NCBI GenBank assembly: GCA_020724265.1
Contig: DYHH01000005.1
Span: 138,650 to 202,649, forward strand
Direction of reading: 5' to 3'
Length of the DNA: 64,000 nt
DNA from: Melioribacter roseus
GTDB taxonomy: Bacteria; Bacteroidota; Ignavibacteria; Ignavibacteriales; Melioribacteraceae
The first letter of the stretch is position 1. The number at the start of each line of letters is the position of its first letter. Positions 9,126 to 20,615 of this stretch are shown piece by piece. The notes beneath the pieces were generated by a model, which saw nothing but the letters and a program-made list of their open reading frames with translations, did not search any database and had not been told where the DNA came from. The translations under genes and the position numbers were made by a program.

Positions 9126-10355
9126 TTAGTCGTACCGTTTCCTGTTTTTATGAATATTAAGTGCAATACCGATCAAAGTCATATTAACAATTAATGAACT
9201 ACCCCCGTAACTTAAAAACGGAAGAGGCAGACCAATAACAGGTGTTACCCCAACGTTCATTCCTATATTTATAGCAAAGTGAATAAATAATAAAACTAAA
9301 ACTCCCATGACAACCAAACTAGAAAATTGATCCCTTGCTACACTTGCCAATTTAAGCAGTCGCGTAAATATCAAAACAAATAGAATTATTACAATTACAC
9401 TGCCGATGAAGCCGAATTCTTCCCCCACTACACAATAAATAAAATCGGTCCACTGTTCGGGAATAAAACGAAGCTGAGTTTGATTACCCTCTAAAAAACC
9501 TTTCCCGATTAATCCACCTGAACCAATAGCAACTTTGGCTTGCAGAGCATTGTAACCCGCTCCAAGAGGATCTGCATTGGGGTCTAAAAATGTCTCAATT
9601 CTTTTTTGTTGATGCGGTTGAAGAATATGGTATAAATAATCAAAGAAAAATGCGGCGGCAATATTTACAACAAATACTGAGGCACTGACAAATAAATCTC
9701 TCTTAAAGTAAATTAAAAGTAACAAAATTAATCCCAGAGCAATAAACATCGGTAGTGTTCCAAAAACAGATACGAACATCACAACACCTGGAGAAAGAAC
9801 AACAAACAAACCGAATAGACTAATCCCTCCCCAAAAGATCATGAACAAAGTTAATAAACCAAACACAATTGCAGTTCCTGTATCGGGCTGTAACATAATC
9901 AAAGCAATAGGTAAAAACCCGATTCCCAAAATAATTGCTAAATCTTTCACACTGTTTATATCTGTTTGTTTTCGTGAAATCCAATATGATAAAAACAGAA
10001 TTAAACCGATTTTTGCAAATTCAGACGGCTGCATTCCAAGAGTACCTATCCCAAGCCAGCTTTTTGAACCATAAACAGTTTTACCCATCAATAAAACTAG
10101 CACTAAGGTAGCGAGAGAAAAAATATATGTTGGAATTGCAAGAAGACGATACACATGCGGCGGAATAAAATATGCAATAATAACCGCAGCTATCGATATA
10201 AAAAACCAAAAGAACTGCCTGTCAAAATTGCCCTGTGCGGTTGGATGGTTTATTGTAGAACTATATATTGCCAGAAGACCAAATACAATTAGGAACACAC
10301 TCGGCAGCAAAAGTCCCAAGTCAAGTTTATCCTGTAATTTAGCTCCTATTCGCAT
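9126..10355 (-). CDS. rodA: Rod-shape determining protein RodA (SEDS peptidoglycan polymerase)
   Basis: Integral membrane SEDS-family glycosyltransferase that polymerises lipid II in the elongasome together with PBP2. The 409-residue sequence contains about ten hydrophobic segments and the family landmarks LGIGTLGMQPSEFAKIG, MLQPDTGTAIVF, GYNALQAKVAIGSGGLIGKG, FIPEQWTDFIYCVVGEEFG and GLPLPFLSYGGSSL. The start abuts the mrdA stop exactly (TAG then ATG), indicating translational coupling of the polymerase with its transpeptidase partner. Confidence 0.95.
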   Translation of the reverse strand: MRIGAKLQDKLDLGLLLPSVFLIVFGLLAIYSSTINHPTAQGNFDRQFFWFFISIAAVIIAYFIPPHVYRLLAIPTYIFSLATLVLVLLMGKTVYGSKSWLGIGTLGMQPSEFAKIGLILFLSYWISRKQTDINSVKDLAIILGIGFLPIALIMLQPDTGTAIVFGLLTLFMIFWGGISLFGLFVVLSPGVVMFVSVFGTLPMFIALGLILLLLIYFKRDLFVSASVFVVNIAAAFFFDYLYHILQPHQQKRIETFLDPNADPLGAGYNALQAKVAIGSGGLIGKGFLEGNQTQLRFIPEQWTDFIYCVVGEEFGFIGSVIVIILFVLIFTRLLKLASVARDQFSSLVVMGVLVLLFIHFAINIGMNVGVTPVIGLPLPFLSYGGSSLIVNMTLIGIALNIHKNRKRYD

Positions 10356-12158
10356 CTAATTTACCTTTGCAACTTTTTCCTTTAATGAATCATTCTTTAA
10401 TTCTTTTTTATCCAAGTAAGCTTTTATTACTTCCCGTGCAATTGGAGCCGCATGTGTACTTCCGAATCCAACATTCTCCACAAGTACGGCTATAGCAATT
10501 TTGGGATTTTTAGAAGGTGCAAACCCGACAAACAAAGCATGATTTTTCCCATGTGGATTTTGTGACGTTCCTGTCTTACCCGAAACTTCTATATTATCCA
10601 GTTTAGCATTGCCTGCTGTTCCGCCGGGTTCATTAACAACTTTAAACATACCCTCTTGAATGAGGTTAAAAACTTTTTGATCGATATCTAATTCAATTTT
10701 GTTAAAAGATAATGGAATAATTTCCGAAGTATGTTTATCAATATATGCTCTTACAAAATGAGGTTCGTAACTTTTACCATTATTAGCGATTAATGCAGTA
10801 TACTTGGCTAGTTGTAAAGGTGAAGCACCTAATTCACCCTGACCAATTCCCAAACTAACAAGAAAACCTTTCGTCCATTTTTTCTTACCATAAACTCTGT
10901 CATAATAAGCTGAATCGGGTAAAATGCCAGGTGACTCTTCTTGAATATCTATTCCCGTTCTTTTACCGAAGCCGAATTGCTTGCCGTACTCAGACCATTT
11001 TTCCAACCCAATTTTCAGAATTAACTGATAAAAGAAAGTATTGCATGATTTTTTAATTGCTTCAACAACGTCAATTCTGCCGTGTACATGCATACACTTG
11101 AAAAATCTATCACCGAATTGTAAACCTCCGGGACAGTTAATTGTTGTTTTTTCATCAATAATTCCCGCATCAAGTGCTGCAATTGCCGCGAGCATTTTGA
11201 AAGTTGAACCCGGCGGATAAATTGATTGAGTGGCTCTATTGAATATCGGTTTATCCATATCGCTGCTCAACGAATCCCAGTATTCCGCTGATGTAACAGA
11301 GGCAAATTTAGAAAGATCATACGAAGGTGAACTTAAAAATGCTATAATTTCTCCTGTAGTTGGTTCAATTGCAACTAGTGCACCACGTTTTCCTTCAAAT
11401 AATTTTTCCGCTGTTAGTTGTGCATCGGCGTCTAATCCAAGAATTAAATCATTTCCTTTAGTTGGAGAGGTATCTTCATTACCTTCTAAATATCTTCCGA
11501 TAGTACGCTGTCTCGAATCAACGAGAGTAAGTGAGTATCCTTTATTACCTCTCAAAATATCTTCATATTGTTTTTCAAGACCACTAAAACCGATGTAGTC
11601 ACCCATTCCGTATATTGATCTTCTTTCTCGAAGTTGCGATGCAGATATTTCCTTAGTATATCCAAAAATGTGCGAGCCATTAATTCCGAAGGAGTAATCT
11701 CTTTGGAGTTCAATATCATAATCAATACCTTCAAGCATTTCTTTATTTTCATTCATCCAAGCCATAAAAGCAAAATCAGAGTTGCGTCTGATTTTCACCG
11801 GTATATGAGGAGAATATCTTTTGTTTGCCACCAATATGTTGGAGATGTAACCCGGTTTTACATTTAGGACATTTTCAATTAATGTATTTTGTTTGACATT
11901 ATATTCTGAAGGAAGTACTTCGATTGAAAAAGCAGGTTTGTTGCTAACTATTACATTAAAATTTCTATCGTAAAATACACCGCGCGGAGCCGGAATCATT
12001 TTTTTCTTAACACTATTCTCCATCGACTTTTCAACATAAAAATAGTTATCCAGCAATTGCATTTTGAATAATTGGAATATGACAATGGCAGTAAAACCAA
12101 TTATCATGAAACTGAGAATTCTTTTTCTAATAATAGAACCTAAGATGCTATCATTCAT
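10356..12158 (-). CDS. mrdA: Penicillin-binding protein 2 (class B transpeptidase of the elongasome)
   Basis: Crosslinks peptidoglycan during lateral wall growth. A single N-terminal membrane anchor (about residues 13-33) is followed by the PBP dimer domain (from about 50) and the transpeptidase domain. The active-site motifs are intact: STFK (318-321), SCN (371-373) and KTG (528-530). The segment GELGASPLQLAKYTALIANN is typical of PBP2. Length is 600 residues. It overlaps mreD by 4 bases (ATGA) and abuts rodA. Confidence 0.94.
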   Translation of the reverse strand: MNDSILGSIIRKRILSFMIIGFTAIVIFQLFKMQLLDNYFYVEKSMENSVKKKMIPAPRGVFYDRNFNVIVSNKPAFSIEVLPSEYNVKQNTLIENVLNVKPGYISNILVANKRYSPHIPVKIRRNSDFAFMAWMNENKEMLEGIDYDIELQRDYSFGINGSHIFGYTKEISASQLRERRSIYGMGDYIGFSGLEKQYEDILRGNKGYSLTLVDSRQRTIGRYLEGNEDTSPTKGNDLILGLDADAQLTAEKLFEGKRGALVAIEPTTGEIIAFLSSPSYDLSKFASVTSAEYWDSLSSDMDKPIFNRATQSIYPPGSTFKMLAAIAALDAGIIDEKTTINCPGGLQFGDRFFKCMHVHGRIDVVEAIKKSCNTFFYQLILKIGLEKWSEYGKQFGFGKRTGIDIQEESPGILPDSAYYDRVYGKKKWTKGFLVSLGIGQGELGASPLQLAKYTALIANNGKSYEPHFVRAYIDKHTSEIIPLSFNKIELDIDQKVFNLIQEGMFKVVNEPGGTAGNAKLDNIEVSGKTGTSQNPHGKNHALFVGFAPSKNPKIAIAVLVENVGFGSTHAAPIAREVIKAYLDKKELKNDSLKEKVAKVN

Positions 12159-12640
12159 ATAAGTTTTCTCTTTGGTAAACTGATGATTATTAATGCACCA
12201 ACAACCGAAGTATATATTGCAGGGAATAAACTTTTTTCAAAAATCATAAAAACAATTCCAACCGATTGGTTGTCTGTAAAAATACCATTAAAGAAAGAAT
12301 CAATAAAGGCAGATAGAAATACAATAAGCGAAAAATTCATTACTGCCATATTTGATTCAATTTTATTTTCGTTATAAAAATACCCGGCAGTAAATGCAGC
12401 AATTGTTTTTGAAAACATCGAAATCCCGAGTAAGTTACCCGAGAACAAATCAAAAAGAAATCCTAATAGTGCACCTGCAACTGTGCCGTGAAGCTGACCT
12501 TCCGATAAAGTAAAATAAACAAGTAAAATAACTATAAGATCCGGAGTAAAATGATCAATTGAAATCAACGGGACTAATGATAATTGTAAAATTAAAGCAG
12601 GAATAAAAATCAGAAAATATTTTATATACTCTTTTTTCAT
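12155..12640 (-). CDS. mreD: Rod-shape determining protein MreD
   Basis: Small polytopic membrane protein (161 residues, about five hydrophobic segments) of the MreBCD complex. Sequence identity within this family is low; the call rests on size, topology, the FTPDLIVILLVYF and GTVAGALLGFLFDLFSG-type segments, and its position between mreC and mrdA. It overlaps both neighbours by 4 bases, consistent with stoichiometric translation. Confidence 0.88.
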   Translation of the reverse strand: MKKEYIKYFLIFIPALILQLSLVPLISIDHFTPDLIVILLVYFTLSEGQLHGTVAGALLGFLFDLFSGNLLGISMFSKTIAAFTAGYFYNENKIESNMAVMNFSLIVFLSAFIDSFFNGIFTDNQSVGIVFMIFEKSLFPAIYTSVVGALIIISLPKRKLI

Positions 12641-13473
12641 TTAATTCTCTTCAACAAATTTGTTTCGAGTGTATCGATCTGAATATTCTTTACAAAGCGT
12701 ACAACAAACAAATTCTTTACAGATTTTACATCAGCAAAAGGTTTAACATATATATAACTTAGTAAACCGGAAACTTCTGTTTCTTTTTCGACAATAATAC
12801 CAACAGGTATTGCCGGAGGAAGAATTGTGCTAAACTCGGAAGTTTCGATTCTATCACCAATCTGCATATCAAAAGTTGTAGGAATATTTTTGATCACATG
12901 TCTCTGCCCGTTCCAGCTTAATATCCCGTTTATACCTGAACGCTGGTTTGTAACTGCCGCATTAAGGGAAATATTTTCAAGTGTTCTAACCGAGGAAAAA
13001 CTTGCCGCAACGCCGATTACTATACCAACAAGTCCTTGTTCATTAATAACTGGCATTCCAACTTCCACACCATGTTTGGAACCTACATTAATAATAAAGT
13101 TTCCTTCAATTTTTGAAGTCAATTTTGAAATCACATCTGCAGCCAAAAGATAGTAAGTTAAGGTATCCTTCATTTCCAACATCTTTCTTAGGTGTTCATT
13201 TTGCAGTGCATAATTTCGAAGTTTATTAACTTCAAGCATAAGTTCAGCATTTTCCAATCTTAGTTTAGCGGTCTCAGAATCATTTTTAAAAATATTAGTA
13301 ATTGAGTGAACGGTTGAAGTAATATATGCGAAGGTTCCGAAGGAAATAGCTCTAAAACGTTCAACACCGGGCTTGTTATTGATGGAGAGTAAGAAGAGGC
13401 TAATTAATAGAAGTACAACAAGTGTGATATATTCCTTAAAGTTTGCAAGTAATTTTCTAAAGAATTTTTGCAT
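12637..13473 (-). CDS. mreC: Rod-shape determining protein MreC
   Basis: Periplasmic scaffold of the elongasome that activates PBP2/RodA. One N-terminal membrane helix (about 15-32), a coiled-coil (about 65-105, KLRLENAELMLEVNKLRNYALQ region) and two beta-barrel domains, including VIGVAASFSSVRTLENISLNAAV and the typical GINGILSWNG and FSTILPPAIPVGII blocks. Length (278) is normal. It overlaps mreB by one base and mreD by four. Confidence 0.93.
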   Translation of the reverse strand: MQKFFRKLLANFKEYITLVVLLLISLFLLSINNKPGVERFRAISFGTFAYITSTVHSITNIFKNDSETAKLRLENAELMLEVNKLRNYALQNEHLRKMLEMKDTLTYYLLAADVISKLTSKIEGNFIINVGSKHGVEVGMPVINEQGLVGIVIGVAASFSSVRTLENISLNAAVTNQRSGINGILSWNGQRHVIKNIPTTFDMQIGDRIETSEFSTILPPAIPVGIIVEKETEVSGLLSYIYVKPFADVKSVKNLFVVRFVKNIQIDTLETNLLKRIK

Positions 13474-14498
13474 TAGTAACTTCGTTTACGAATAAAAACT
13501 TTTGAATATTTATTCATATTATCAATTGATTTACCGGCACCGCGAACAACAGCCGTTAGAGGATCCTCAGCTACGTGAACCGGCAGATTTGTTTCCATTC
13601 TAATTCGTTCATCCAATCCTTTTAACAACGCACCACCGCCTGTTAACATAACACCTCTATCCAGAATATCTGCAGAGAGTTCGGGGGGAGTTCTTTCCAG
13701 ATTTTGTTTGACTGCCTCAACAATTTGAACAACATTTTCATTAAGAGCTTCTCTAATTTCAACCGAACTTACTTCGGCAGTCTTCGGAATACCTCCAACT
13801 AAATCTCTGCCTTTTACCTGGATAGTAACTTCTTCTTTAAGAGGAACGGCTGATCCAACCTCGCACTTGATCGATTCGGCAGTGCGTTCACCGATTAATA
13901 AGTTATAATTCTTTTTGAAGAACTGCATAATAGCATTATTCATTTCATCACCGGCAATACGAATCGATTCTTCATTAACAATACCGGAAAGAGCAATAAC
14001 CGCAATCTCTGTAGTACCGCCGCCGATATCAATAATCATATTTCCAACAGGCGCTTCAACATCGATACCAATTCCGATTGCAGCCGCCATCGGTTCGGCG
14101 ATTAAGTGAACTTCTTTTGCACCCGCATGTTCGGCACTATCTCTAACCGCTCTTTTTTCAACTTCGGTTACACCGCTTGGTACGGCGACAATAATTCTTC
14201 TGCTGGCAAATCCACTTGAACTAACTTTTTTAATAAATGCACGTATCATACCTTCAGCTATTTCAAAATCGGCTATCACACCGTCGCGCATGGGACGAGA
14301 TACTCTAATCTCTCTATGTTCTCTTCCTTGCATTTCTTTTGCTTCATTGCCAAGAGCAATAATTCTTTTTGTATTTCTATCAAAAGCAACAATTGACGGT
14401 TCATTTAAAACAATACCCTTGCCTTTGATATAAATCAAAGTATTTGCCGTTCCTAAATCTATTGCTATATCTGTTGCAAAGAAGTCAAATAATCCCAT
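13473..14498 (-). CDS. mreB: Actin-like rod-shape protein MreB
   Basis: ATP-dependent cytoskeletal filament that orients lateral wall synthesis. Phosphate-1 motif IDLGTANTLIY near residue 12, phosphate-2 IDIGGGTTEIAV near 155, and an adenosine-region MLTGGGALLKGLDE near 285 are all intact. Length is 341, as expected. A site AGAGGGAA precedes the ATG within the 8-base gap after purH, placing mreB directly in the purine-gene transcript. Confidence 0.96.
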   Translation of the reverse strand: MGLFDFFATDIAIDLGTANTLIYIKGKGIVLNEPSIVAFDRNTKRIIALGNEAKEMQGREHREIRVSRPMRDGVIADFEIAEGMIRAFIKKVSSSGFASRRIIVAVPSGVTEVEKRAVRDSAEHAGAKEVHLIAEPMAAAIGIGIDVEAPVGNMIIDIGGGTTEIAVIALSGIVNEESIRIAGDEMNNAIMQFFKKNYNLLIGERTAESIKCEVGSAVPLKEEVTIQVKGRDLVGGIPKTAEVSSVEIREALNENVVQIVEAVKQNLERTPPELSADILDRGVMLTGGGALLKGLDERIRMETNLPVHVAEDPLTAVVRGAGKSIDNMNKYSKVFIRKRSY

Positions 14499-14506
14499 GT
14501 TCCCTC

Positions 14507-16033
14507 TTAGTGTTTAAAGTTTCTGATTCCGGTAAAAATCATTGTAATATTTTTTTCATTTGCTGCTTTAATAACTTCGTCATCACGCACCGAGCCGCCC
14601 GGCTGAATAATTGCGGTTGCACCTTGATTCGCAATAATTTCTACGCCATCGGGGAAAGGGAAAAATGCATCTGAAGCAGCGACCGACCCTTTTAATTCAT
14701 GTCCAAATTGTTTTGCTTTTTCAGCAGCTATCTTTGCAGAATCGATACGAGACATTTGTCCGGCACCAACTCCAACCGCTTTCAAATCTTTTACGTAGAC
14801 AATAGCATTCGATTTTGTATGTTTGCAAACTGTCCATGCAAATTTCAGGTTTTGTAGTTCTTCCTCTGTATATTTTCTTTCTGTTACTGTTTTTAGAATA
14901 TCATTTGTCAACTTGGAATTGTCCTGATCTTGAACTAGATAGCCGCCGGGAAGTGAACGTACTTGATAACTATTTTTATCAATTGGTTTAATTGTTTTAA
15001 GCAATCGACGGTTTTTCTTTTTCATAAGCAGTTCAAGAGCATCTGTATCAAAGTCCGGAGCAATAATAATTTCCAAAAATATTTCATTTAGCTTTTCGGC
15101 TGTTCTGATATCAACATTTCGATTGAAAGCAACAATACCGCCGAATGCAGAAACAGGATCACAAGATAAAGCTTTTTGATAAGCAGTAAAAATATTATCA
15201 GCTAAAGCAGCACCGCATGGATTAGTATGTTTAATAATTGCACATGCCGTTTCTTCAAAGTCGGAAACCAATTCGGCTGCAGCTATTAAATCTACTATAT
15301 TGTTAAAGGATAATTCTTTTCCATGAAGTAATTCAAAATAATCTTCAAAGTCACCGTAAACAAAAGCTTTTTGATGTGGATTTTCTCCATACCGTAATTC
15401 ACTTTTCATCGGGATATTAATTCTCAAATCTTTTTTTGGTTGGTTGAACTCTGATTCAAAAAATTCGGCAATCAAAGTATCATAGTAAGATGTATGAGCG
15501 AAAGCTTCATATGCTAATTTTTGCCTGGTCTCAAGTTTAACTTCACCGTTTTCAATCTCATTCAAAAAACTTTCGTATTGAATTGGGTTTGTAAGAACGG
15601 AAACATACTGATGATTTTTAGCTGCAGCTCTAATTAAACTTGGTCCGCCAATATCAATGTTTTCAATTTTTGTTTGTAAATCAATATCATTTCTTTTTAC
15701 AACTTCCGGGAAAGGATAAAGATTTACGCAAACGATATCAATTGGGAATACACCGTTAGCTTTAGCTTCGTTGAGATCGGACTGATTATCACGTCTCATT
15801 AGAATTCCACCGAATACTTTCGGTTGTAAGGTTTTAACACGTCCGCTGAATATTTCCGGGAAGGATGCAAAGGATTCGATTTTTGTAACATTAATTCCGG
15901 ATTCTTCAATAGCCTTCGCGGTATTTCCTGTTGCAATTATTTCATAACCAAGTTTTATAAGGCGGGCTGCAAGATTTGTAATATTAGTTTTGTCGGATAC
16001 ACTTATTAATGCTAACTTCTTCAAAATTTTCAC
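14507..16033 (-). CDS. purH: Bifunctional AICAR transformylase / IMP cyclohydrolase
   Basis: Catalyses the last two steps of IMP synthesis. The N-terminal IMP cyclohydrolase (methylglyoxal-synthase-like fold) runs to about residue 190 with SVSDKTN, TGNTAKAI and KTLQPKVFGGIL. The transformylase domain has RYGENPHQ (214-221), the catalytic KHTNPCGAA (K268, H269), SAFGGIVAFN and DAFFPFPDGV. The 508-residue length is normal. The start is ambiguous: a GTG at 16033 directly follows the purN stop, while a TTG at 16024 sits 6 bases after an AGGTGA that could be its ribosome site. Confidence 0.95.
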   Translation of the reverse strand: MKILKKLALISVSDKTNITNLAARLIKLGYEIIATGNTAKAIEESGINVTKIESFASFPEIFSGRVKTLQPKVFGGILMRRDNQSDLNEAKANGVFPIDIVCVNLYPFPEVVKRNDIDLQTKIENIDIGGPSLIRAAAKNHQYVSVLTNPIQYESFLNEIENGEVKLETRQKLAYEAFAHTSYYDTLIAEFFESEFNQPKKDLRINIPMKSELRYGENPHQKAFVYGDFEDYFELLHGKELSFNNIVDLIAAAELVSDFEETACAIIKHTNPCGAALADNIFTAYQKALSCDPVSAFGGIVAFNRNVDIRTAEKLNEIFLEIIIAPDFDTDALELLMKKKNRRLLKTIKPIDKNSYQVRSLPGGYLVQDQDNSKLTNDILKTVTERKYTEEELQNLKFAWTVCKHTKSNAIVYVKDLKAVGVGAGQMSRIDSAKIAAEKAKQFGHELKGSVAASDAFFPFPDGVEIIANQGATAIIQPGGSVRDDEVIKAANEKNITMIFTGIRNFKH

Positions 16034-16648
16034 CTATTCAATAACAACACGTTGATTTATGATTTTAACTTTTCCCTCAGCAAAGAACTGAATTACCTCG
16101 GGTAAAAGTAGATGCTCAATATTAAGAACTCTATCGGCAATTTCTTCAGGTGTTTTAACATCGGAAATATCAACACATTTTTGCGCGATAATTTTTCCCT
16201 CATCATAATTTTGATTAACAAAATGAACGGTTGCACCGCTTAATTTAGCCGAAGAATCAAAAACAGCTTTGTGAACGTTTAAACCGTACATCCCTTTACC
16301 GCCGAAAGAAGGAAGAAGCGCCGGGTGAATATTTATTATTCTGTTTTCAAACAGTTCAACAAAATCATCAGGAATTTTTTTTAAGAAACCGGCAAGAACA
16401 ATTAAATCAATTTCCAATTCAATCAACTTCTGTGACAAATCAAAAAAAGAAATCGCTTCTTGATTATTGTTAGATGAAACAACAAAAGTTAGAATTGATT
16501 TATCTTTTGCAAAGCTTAAAGCCGGTGCATCACTTTTATTACTAATTACGGCTAAAACAATCGCATTTAATTTCCCAGTTTCAATCGAATCGACAATTGA
16601 TTTTAGATTTGACCCTCTACCGGAAACAAAAACCGCCAGTTTTAACAT
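16034..16648 (-). CDS. purN: Phosphoribosylglycinamide formyltransferase (GART)
   Basis: 10-formyl-THF-dependent transfer to GAR in purine synthesis. N-terminal VFVSGRGSNLKSI binds phosphate. The catalytic residues are N106 and H108 in INIHPALLPSF and D149 in NYDEGKIIAQ. Length (204) is typical. It directly abuts purH and lies 110 bases after pyrG on the same strand. No terminator is obvious in that gap, so a transcript from pyrG may read into it. Confidence 0.94.
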   Translation of the reverse strand: MLKLAVFVSGRGSNLKSIVDSIETGKLNAIVLAVISNKSDAPALSFAKDKSILTFVVSSNNNQEAISFFDLSQKLIELEIDLIVLAGFLKKIPDDFVELFENRIINIHPALLPSFGGKGMYGLNVHKAVFDSSAKLSGATVHFVNQNYDEGKIIAQKCVDISDVKTPEEIADRVLNIEHLLLPEVIQFFAEGKVKIINQRVVIE

Positions 16649-16758
16649 AGCTGAAATAAATTAGTGTGAAAAGTTATTCAAATCGAAAAAAAGAATCAAT
16701 TAGGAAAGCCGCTAAATCAATAAAAATAAAAGATTTACGAAGAATTATTGAGACTTAA

Positions 16759-18423
<1,665 letters not shown>

Positions 18424-18431
18424 TTAAAGAT

Positions 18432-18466
18432 AAAAAAAAAATGGGATATGTCTATAACATTCCCAT
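18432..18466 (-). terminator. Rho-independent terminator after lepB
   Basis: On the minus strand, ATGGGA/TCCCAT (18441-18446 with 18461-18466) forms a stem with a 14-nt loop followed by about nine T residues. It lies about 40 bases after the lepB stop and separates lepB from pyrG. Confidence 0.7.
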
Positions 18467-18504
18467 TAATTTGTAAAACTTTTTAAAATAATTTTCTAAA
18501 ATGA

Positions 18505-19398
18505 TTAATTAATCAATTTTGCAATGCGATCAAGACGAACTGAACCTAAAAGATCAAAAAATTGACTAAAAGGAATTGCCGAATCCCAGCTCCAATAGAT
18601 TATAATTGGAGTACCCGTAATACTTTCGCGGGGTACAAATCCCCAATAACGGCTGTCTAAACTATTATCTCTATTATCTCCTATTACGAAATAATAATCT
18701 TCTTGGACAATGTATTCTTCAGTTTTTGTATTATTAATAAATATCTCATTATTAACAAAACGAACAACGTTCTTATTATGTTCTCTATTAATAAACGTAT
18801 CCCATTTACTAATATTATCTTTTGAAAGTTTAATTACATCACCTTTTTTAGGGATAATAATCGGACCATAGTTATCGCTATTCCAACCGCTTCCTTTTGG
18901 GAAAATATATGGGTCTGCTAACCCTTTCGGCAGTAATTTGTTATCATAATTTACATGCTCTGGTATGGGAAATTCTTCTCCGTTGATAAAAATCACTTTA
19001 TCGATAATCTCGAGAGTATCACCCGGAGCAGCAACACATCGTTTTACATAATGCGTTAATTCCTCAAATTCAATTTGATCTCTGTTGCCCGGATACTTAA
19101 AAACAATTATGTCGTTTCTTTCCGGTTCTCTAAAAGAAGGGAATCTGTAATAAGGAAGTTCAATTCCTGTAAGTGGAATATATCTTGGTGTTGCAGGACC
19201 ATATAGATATTTATTTATTAATAGAAAATCGCCGGCTAAAATAGTATCCTCCATAGAGCCGGTAGGAACTCTTGAAGCTTCTACTACTGCAGAAATAATA
19301 ATAAGAAGTACTAAAGCCGTCTTTAGTACGCTAATTACATTTTCAATTACTTTTTCTTTGAAAGTTTTAGCAACTTTTTGTTTTTTATTCATGTTCAT
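18505..19398 (-). CDS. lepB: Signal peptidase I
   Basis: Membrane serine/lysine protease that removes signal peptides from Sec/Tat substrates. A single N-terminal membrane span (about residues 24-42) is followed by RVPTGSMEDTI with the nucleophile S48, YVKRCVAAPGDTLE with the general base K119, and the box E segment GDNRDNSLDSRYWGFVP. A long insertion of about 80 residues between boxes D and E is typical of Bacteroidota enzymes. It is divergent from the small gene at 19485 and closed by its own terminator. Confidence 0.94.
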   Translation of the reverse strand: MNMNKKQKVAKTFKEKVIENVISVLKTALVLLIIISAVVEASRVPTGSMEDTILAGDFLLINKYLYGPATPRYIPLTGIELPYYRFPSFREPERNDIIVFKYPGNRDQIEFEELTHYVKRCVAAPGDTLEIIDKVIFINGEEFPIPEHVNYDNKLLPKGLADPYIFPKGSGWNSDNYGPIIIPKKGDVIKLSKDNISKWDTFINREHNKNVVRFVNNEIFINNTKTEEYIVQEDYYFVIGDNRDNSLDSRYWGFVPRESITGTPIIIYWSWDSAIPFSQFFDLLGSVRLDRIAKLIN

Positions 19399-19484
19399 TT
19401 TGTTTTTTTGAAATTTTAAGGGGAGTAAAATAACAATTTTATTTGTAAGTTAAACGGATTATAAAACCAAATATTGAGGTAATA

Positions 19485-19715
19485 ATGCAGCCTAGCAGAA
19501 AAATGAACGTTAGATGGAAAAATGGTAAATTATGGGAATTCAGGATTGATAGTTCATTCTGGTATTATAAGGAGGGTGATGATTTTTATAGATTATTTTT
19601 AGACAGCAATGGTTTATGGCTTGGCAAAAGAGAAAAAAATGAATTAGATAATTATTCCTGGGTAAAACAAAAAGGATTTACTTTGGAAATGAACGAAGGT
19701 GTTTTAAAGTATTAG
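19485..19715 (+). CDS. Small hypothetical protein, tryptophan- and charge-rich
   Basis: A 76-residue frame with four Trp and many charged residues (WKNGKLWEFRIDSSFWYYKE), no signal peptide and no recognisable domain. I accept it as a gene because GAGGTAATA gives a plausible ribosome site before the ATG, it fills an otherwise empty gap divergent from lepB, and its codon use looks like its neighbours. The alternating aromatic/charged pattern suggests a small beta-sheet fold. No function can be assigned. Confidence 0.6.
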   Translation: MQPSRKMNVRWKNGKLWEFRIDSSFWYYKEGDDFYRLFLDSNGLWLGKREKNELDNYSWVKQKGFTLEMNEGVLKY

Positions 19716-19737
19716 TCAACTCAATAAAAATCAATTA

Positions 19738-20607
19738 TTATTTATTAACGGGCATCTCTTTAATGTGAAGGTCTCTTTGCGGGAAAGGAATTTCAACACC
19801 TTTTTCTTTAAAACTTTTAAAGATTTCGAAATATAACTGGCTTTTCAGAACGCCAGGCTTAGTTATATATTGGTCAGTCCAAACACGTAAATCAAAAACT
19901 AATGAACTATCTCCGTATTCCGTAAATAATACATCTGGTTTCGGTTCGCGGAGAACACCCGGATTAGTATTAGCAACATCAAGCAATATCTGTTTAATAT
20001 TTTCCGGATCTTCTTTATAGGAAACTCCAACGGGGAAATTAAATCTGACTTTTCTATCACTATGACTCCAATTAATAACGGTTGAAGAAATAAATTCGGA
20101 GTTAGGTACAATGATAGAGATGTTATCATTTGTTACAATTGTTGTTGCACGCATTGAAATATTTATAACATCACCGGTTATTCCTGTAACTTCTATTCTG
20201 TCGCCAACCTTAATTGGTCTTTCGAATAAAATTATCAATCCGCTAACAAAATTGTTGGTAATATTTTGCAGACCGAAACCAATACCAACACCAAGCGCAC
20301 CCAACAAAATAGTAATACTGCTTAGATTTATTCCTACAGTTTGAAGAATAATAATAAAACCAACAGTAAGAATCACATATCTGAATATAGTGCCTACAGC
20401 TACTCTTACGCCTAATTCTATTTTACTATTAGCTAATAATTTATATACTACAATTTTATTAAGCTTTGCCGTTACATAATAAAGAAGTACAAGGAGTAAA
20501 ATAAGATATGTTAACGTCCACAAAGTAACATCGGTATTCCCGATCGAAAAGATCGGAACACTTAGGAAGTTTACAATATCATTAAAGAAAGTTTTAATAC
20601 CGTTCAT
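19738..20607 (-). CDS. mscS: Small-conductance mechanosensitive channel (MscS family)
   Basis: Pressure-release channel of the inner membrane, 289 residues. Three N-terminal hydrophobic helices lead into the pore-lining TM3 and beta domain: LLGALGVGIGFGLQNI, NFVSGLIILFERPIKVGDRI and IVPNSEFISSTVINWS. A C-terminal alpha/beta vestibule follows. TM3 shows the glycine/alanine pattern of MscS. It starts 8 bases after the SLC13-type transporter stop, so the two membrane proteins are probably co-transcribed. Confidence 0.92.
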   Translation of the reverse strand: MNGIKTFFNDIVNFLSVPIFSIGNTDVTLWTLTYLILLLVLLYYVTAKLNKIVVYKLLANSKIELGVRVAVGTIFRYVILTVGFIIILQTVGINLSSITILLGALGVGIGFGLQNITNNFVSGLIILFERPIKVGDRIEVTGITGDVINISMRATTIVTNDNISIIVPNSEFISSTVINWSHSDRKVRFNFPVGVSYKEDPENIKQILLDVANTNPGVLREPKPDVLFTEYGDSSLVFDLRVWTDQYITKPGVLKSQLYFEIFKSFKEKGVEIPFPQRDLHIKEMPVNK

Positions 20608-20615
20608 CAGTTAAC

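Noticed and set aside
9122-9166. pyrF start at 9166 inside rodA
   Set aside because: The extra 15 residues are translated from the rodA end in another frame; the ATG at 9121 is 4 bases after the rodA stop and gives a normal start.
16649-16758. Possible terminator between pyrG and purN
   Set aside because: No stem with a T tract was found; the gap is AT-rich without clear structure.
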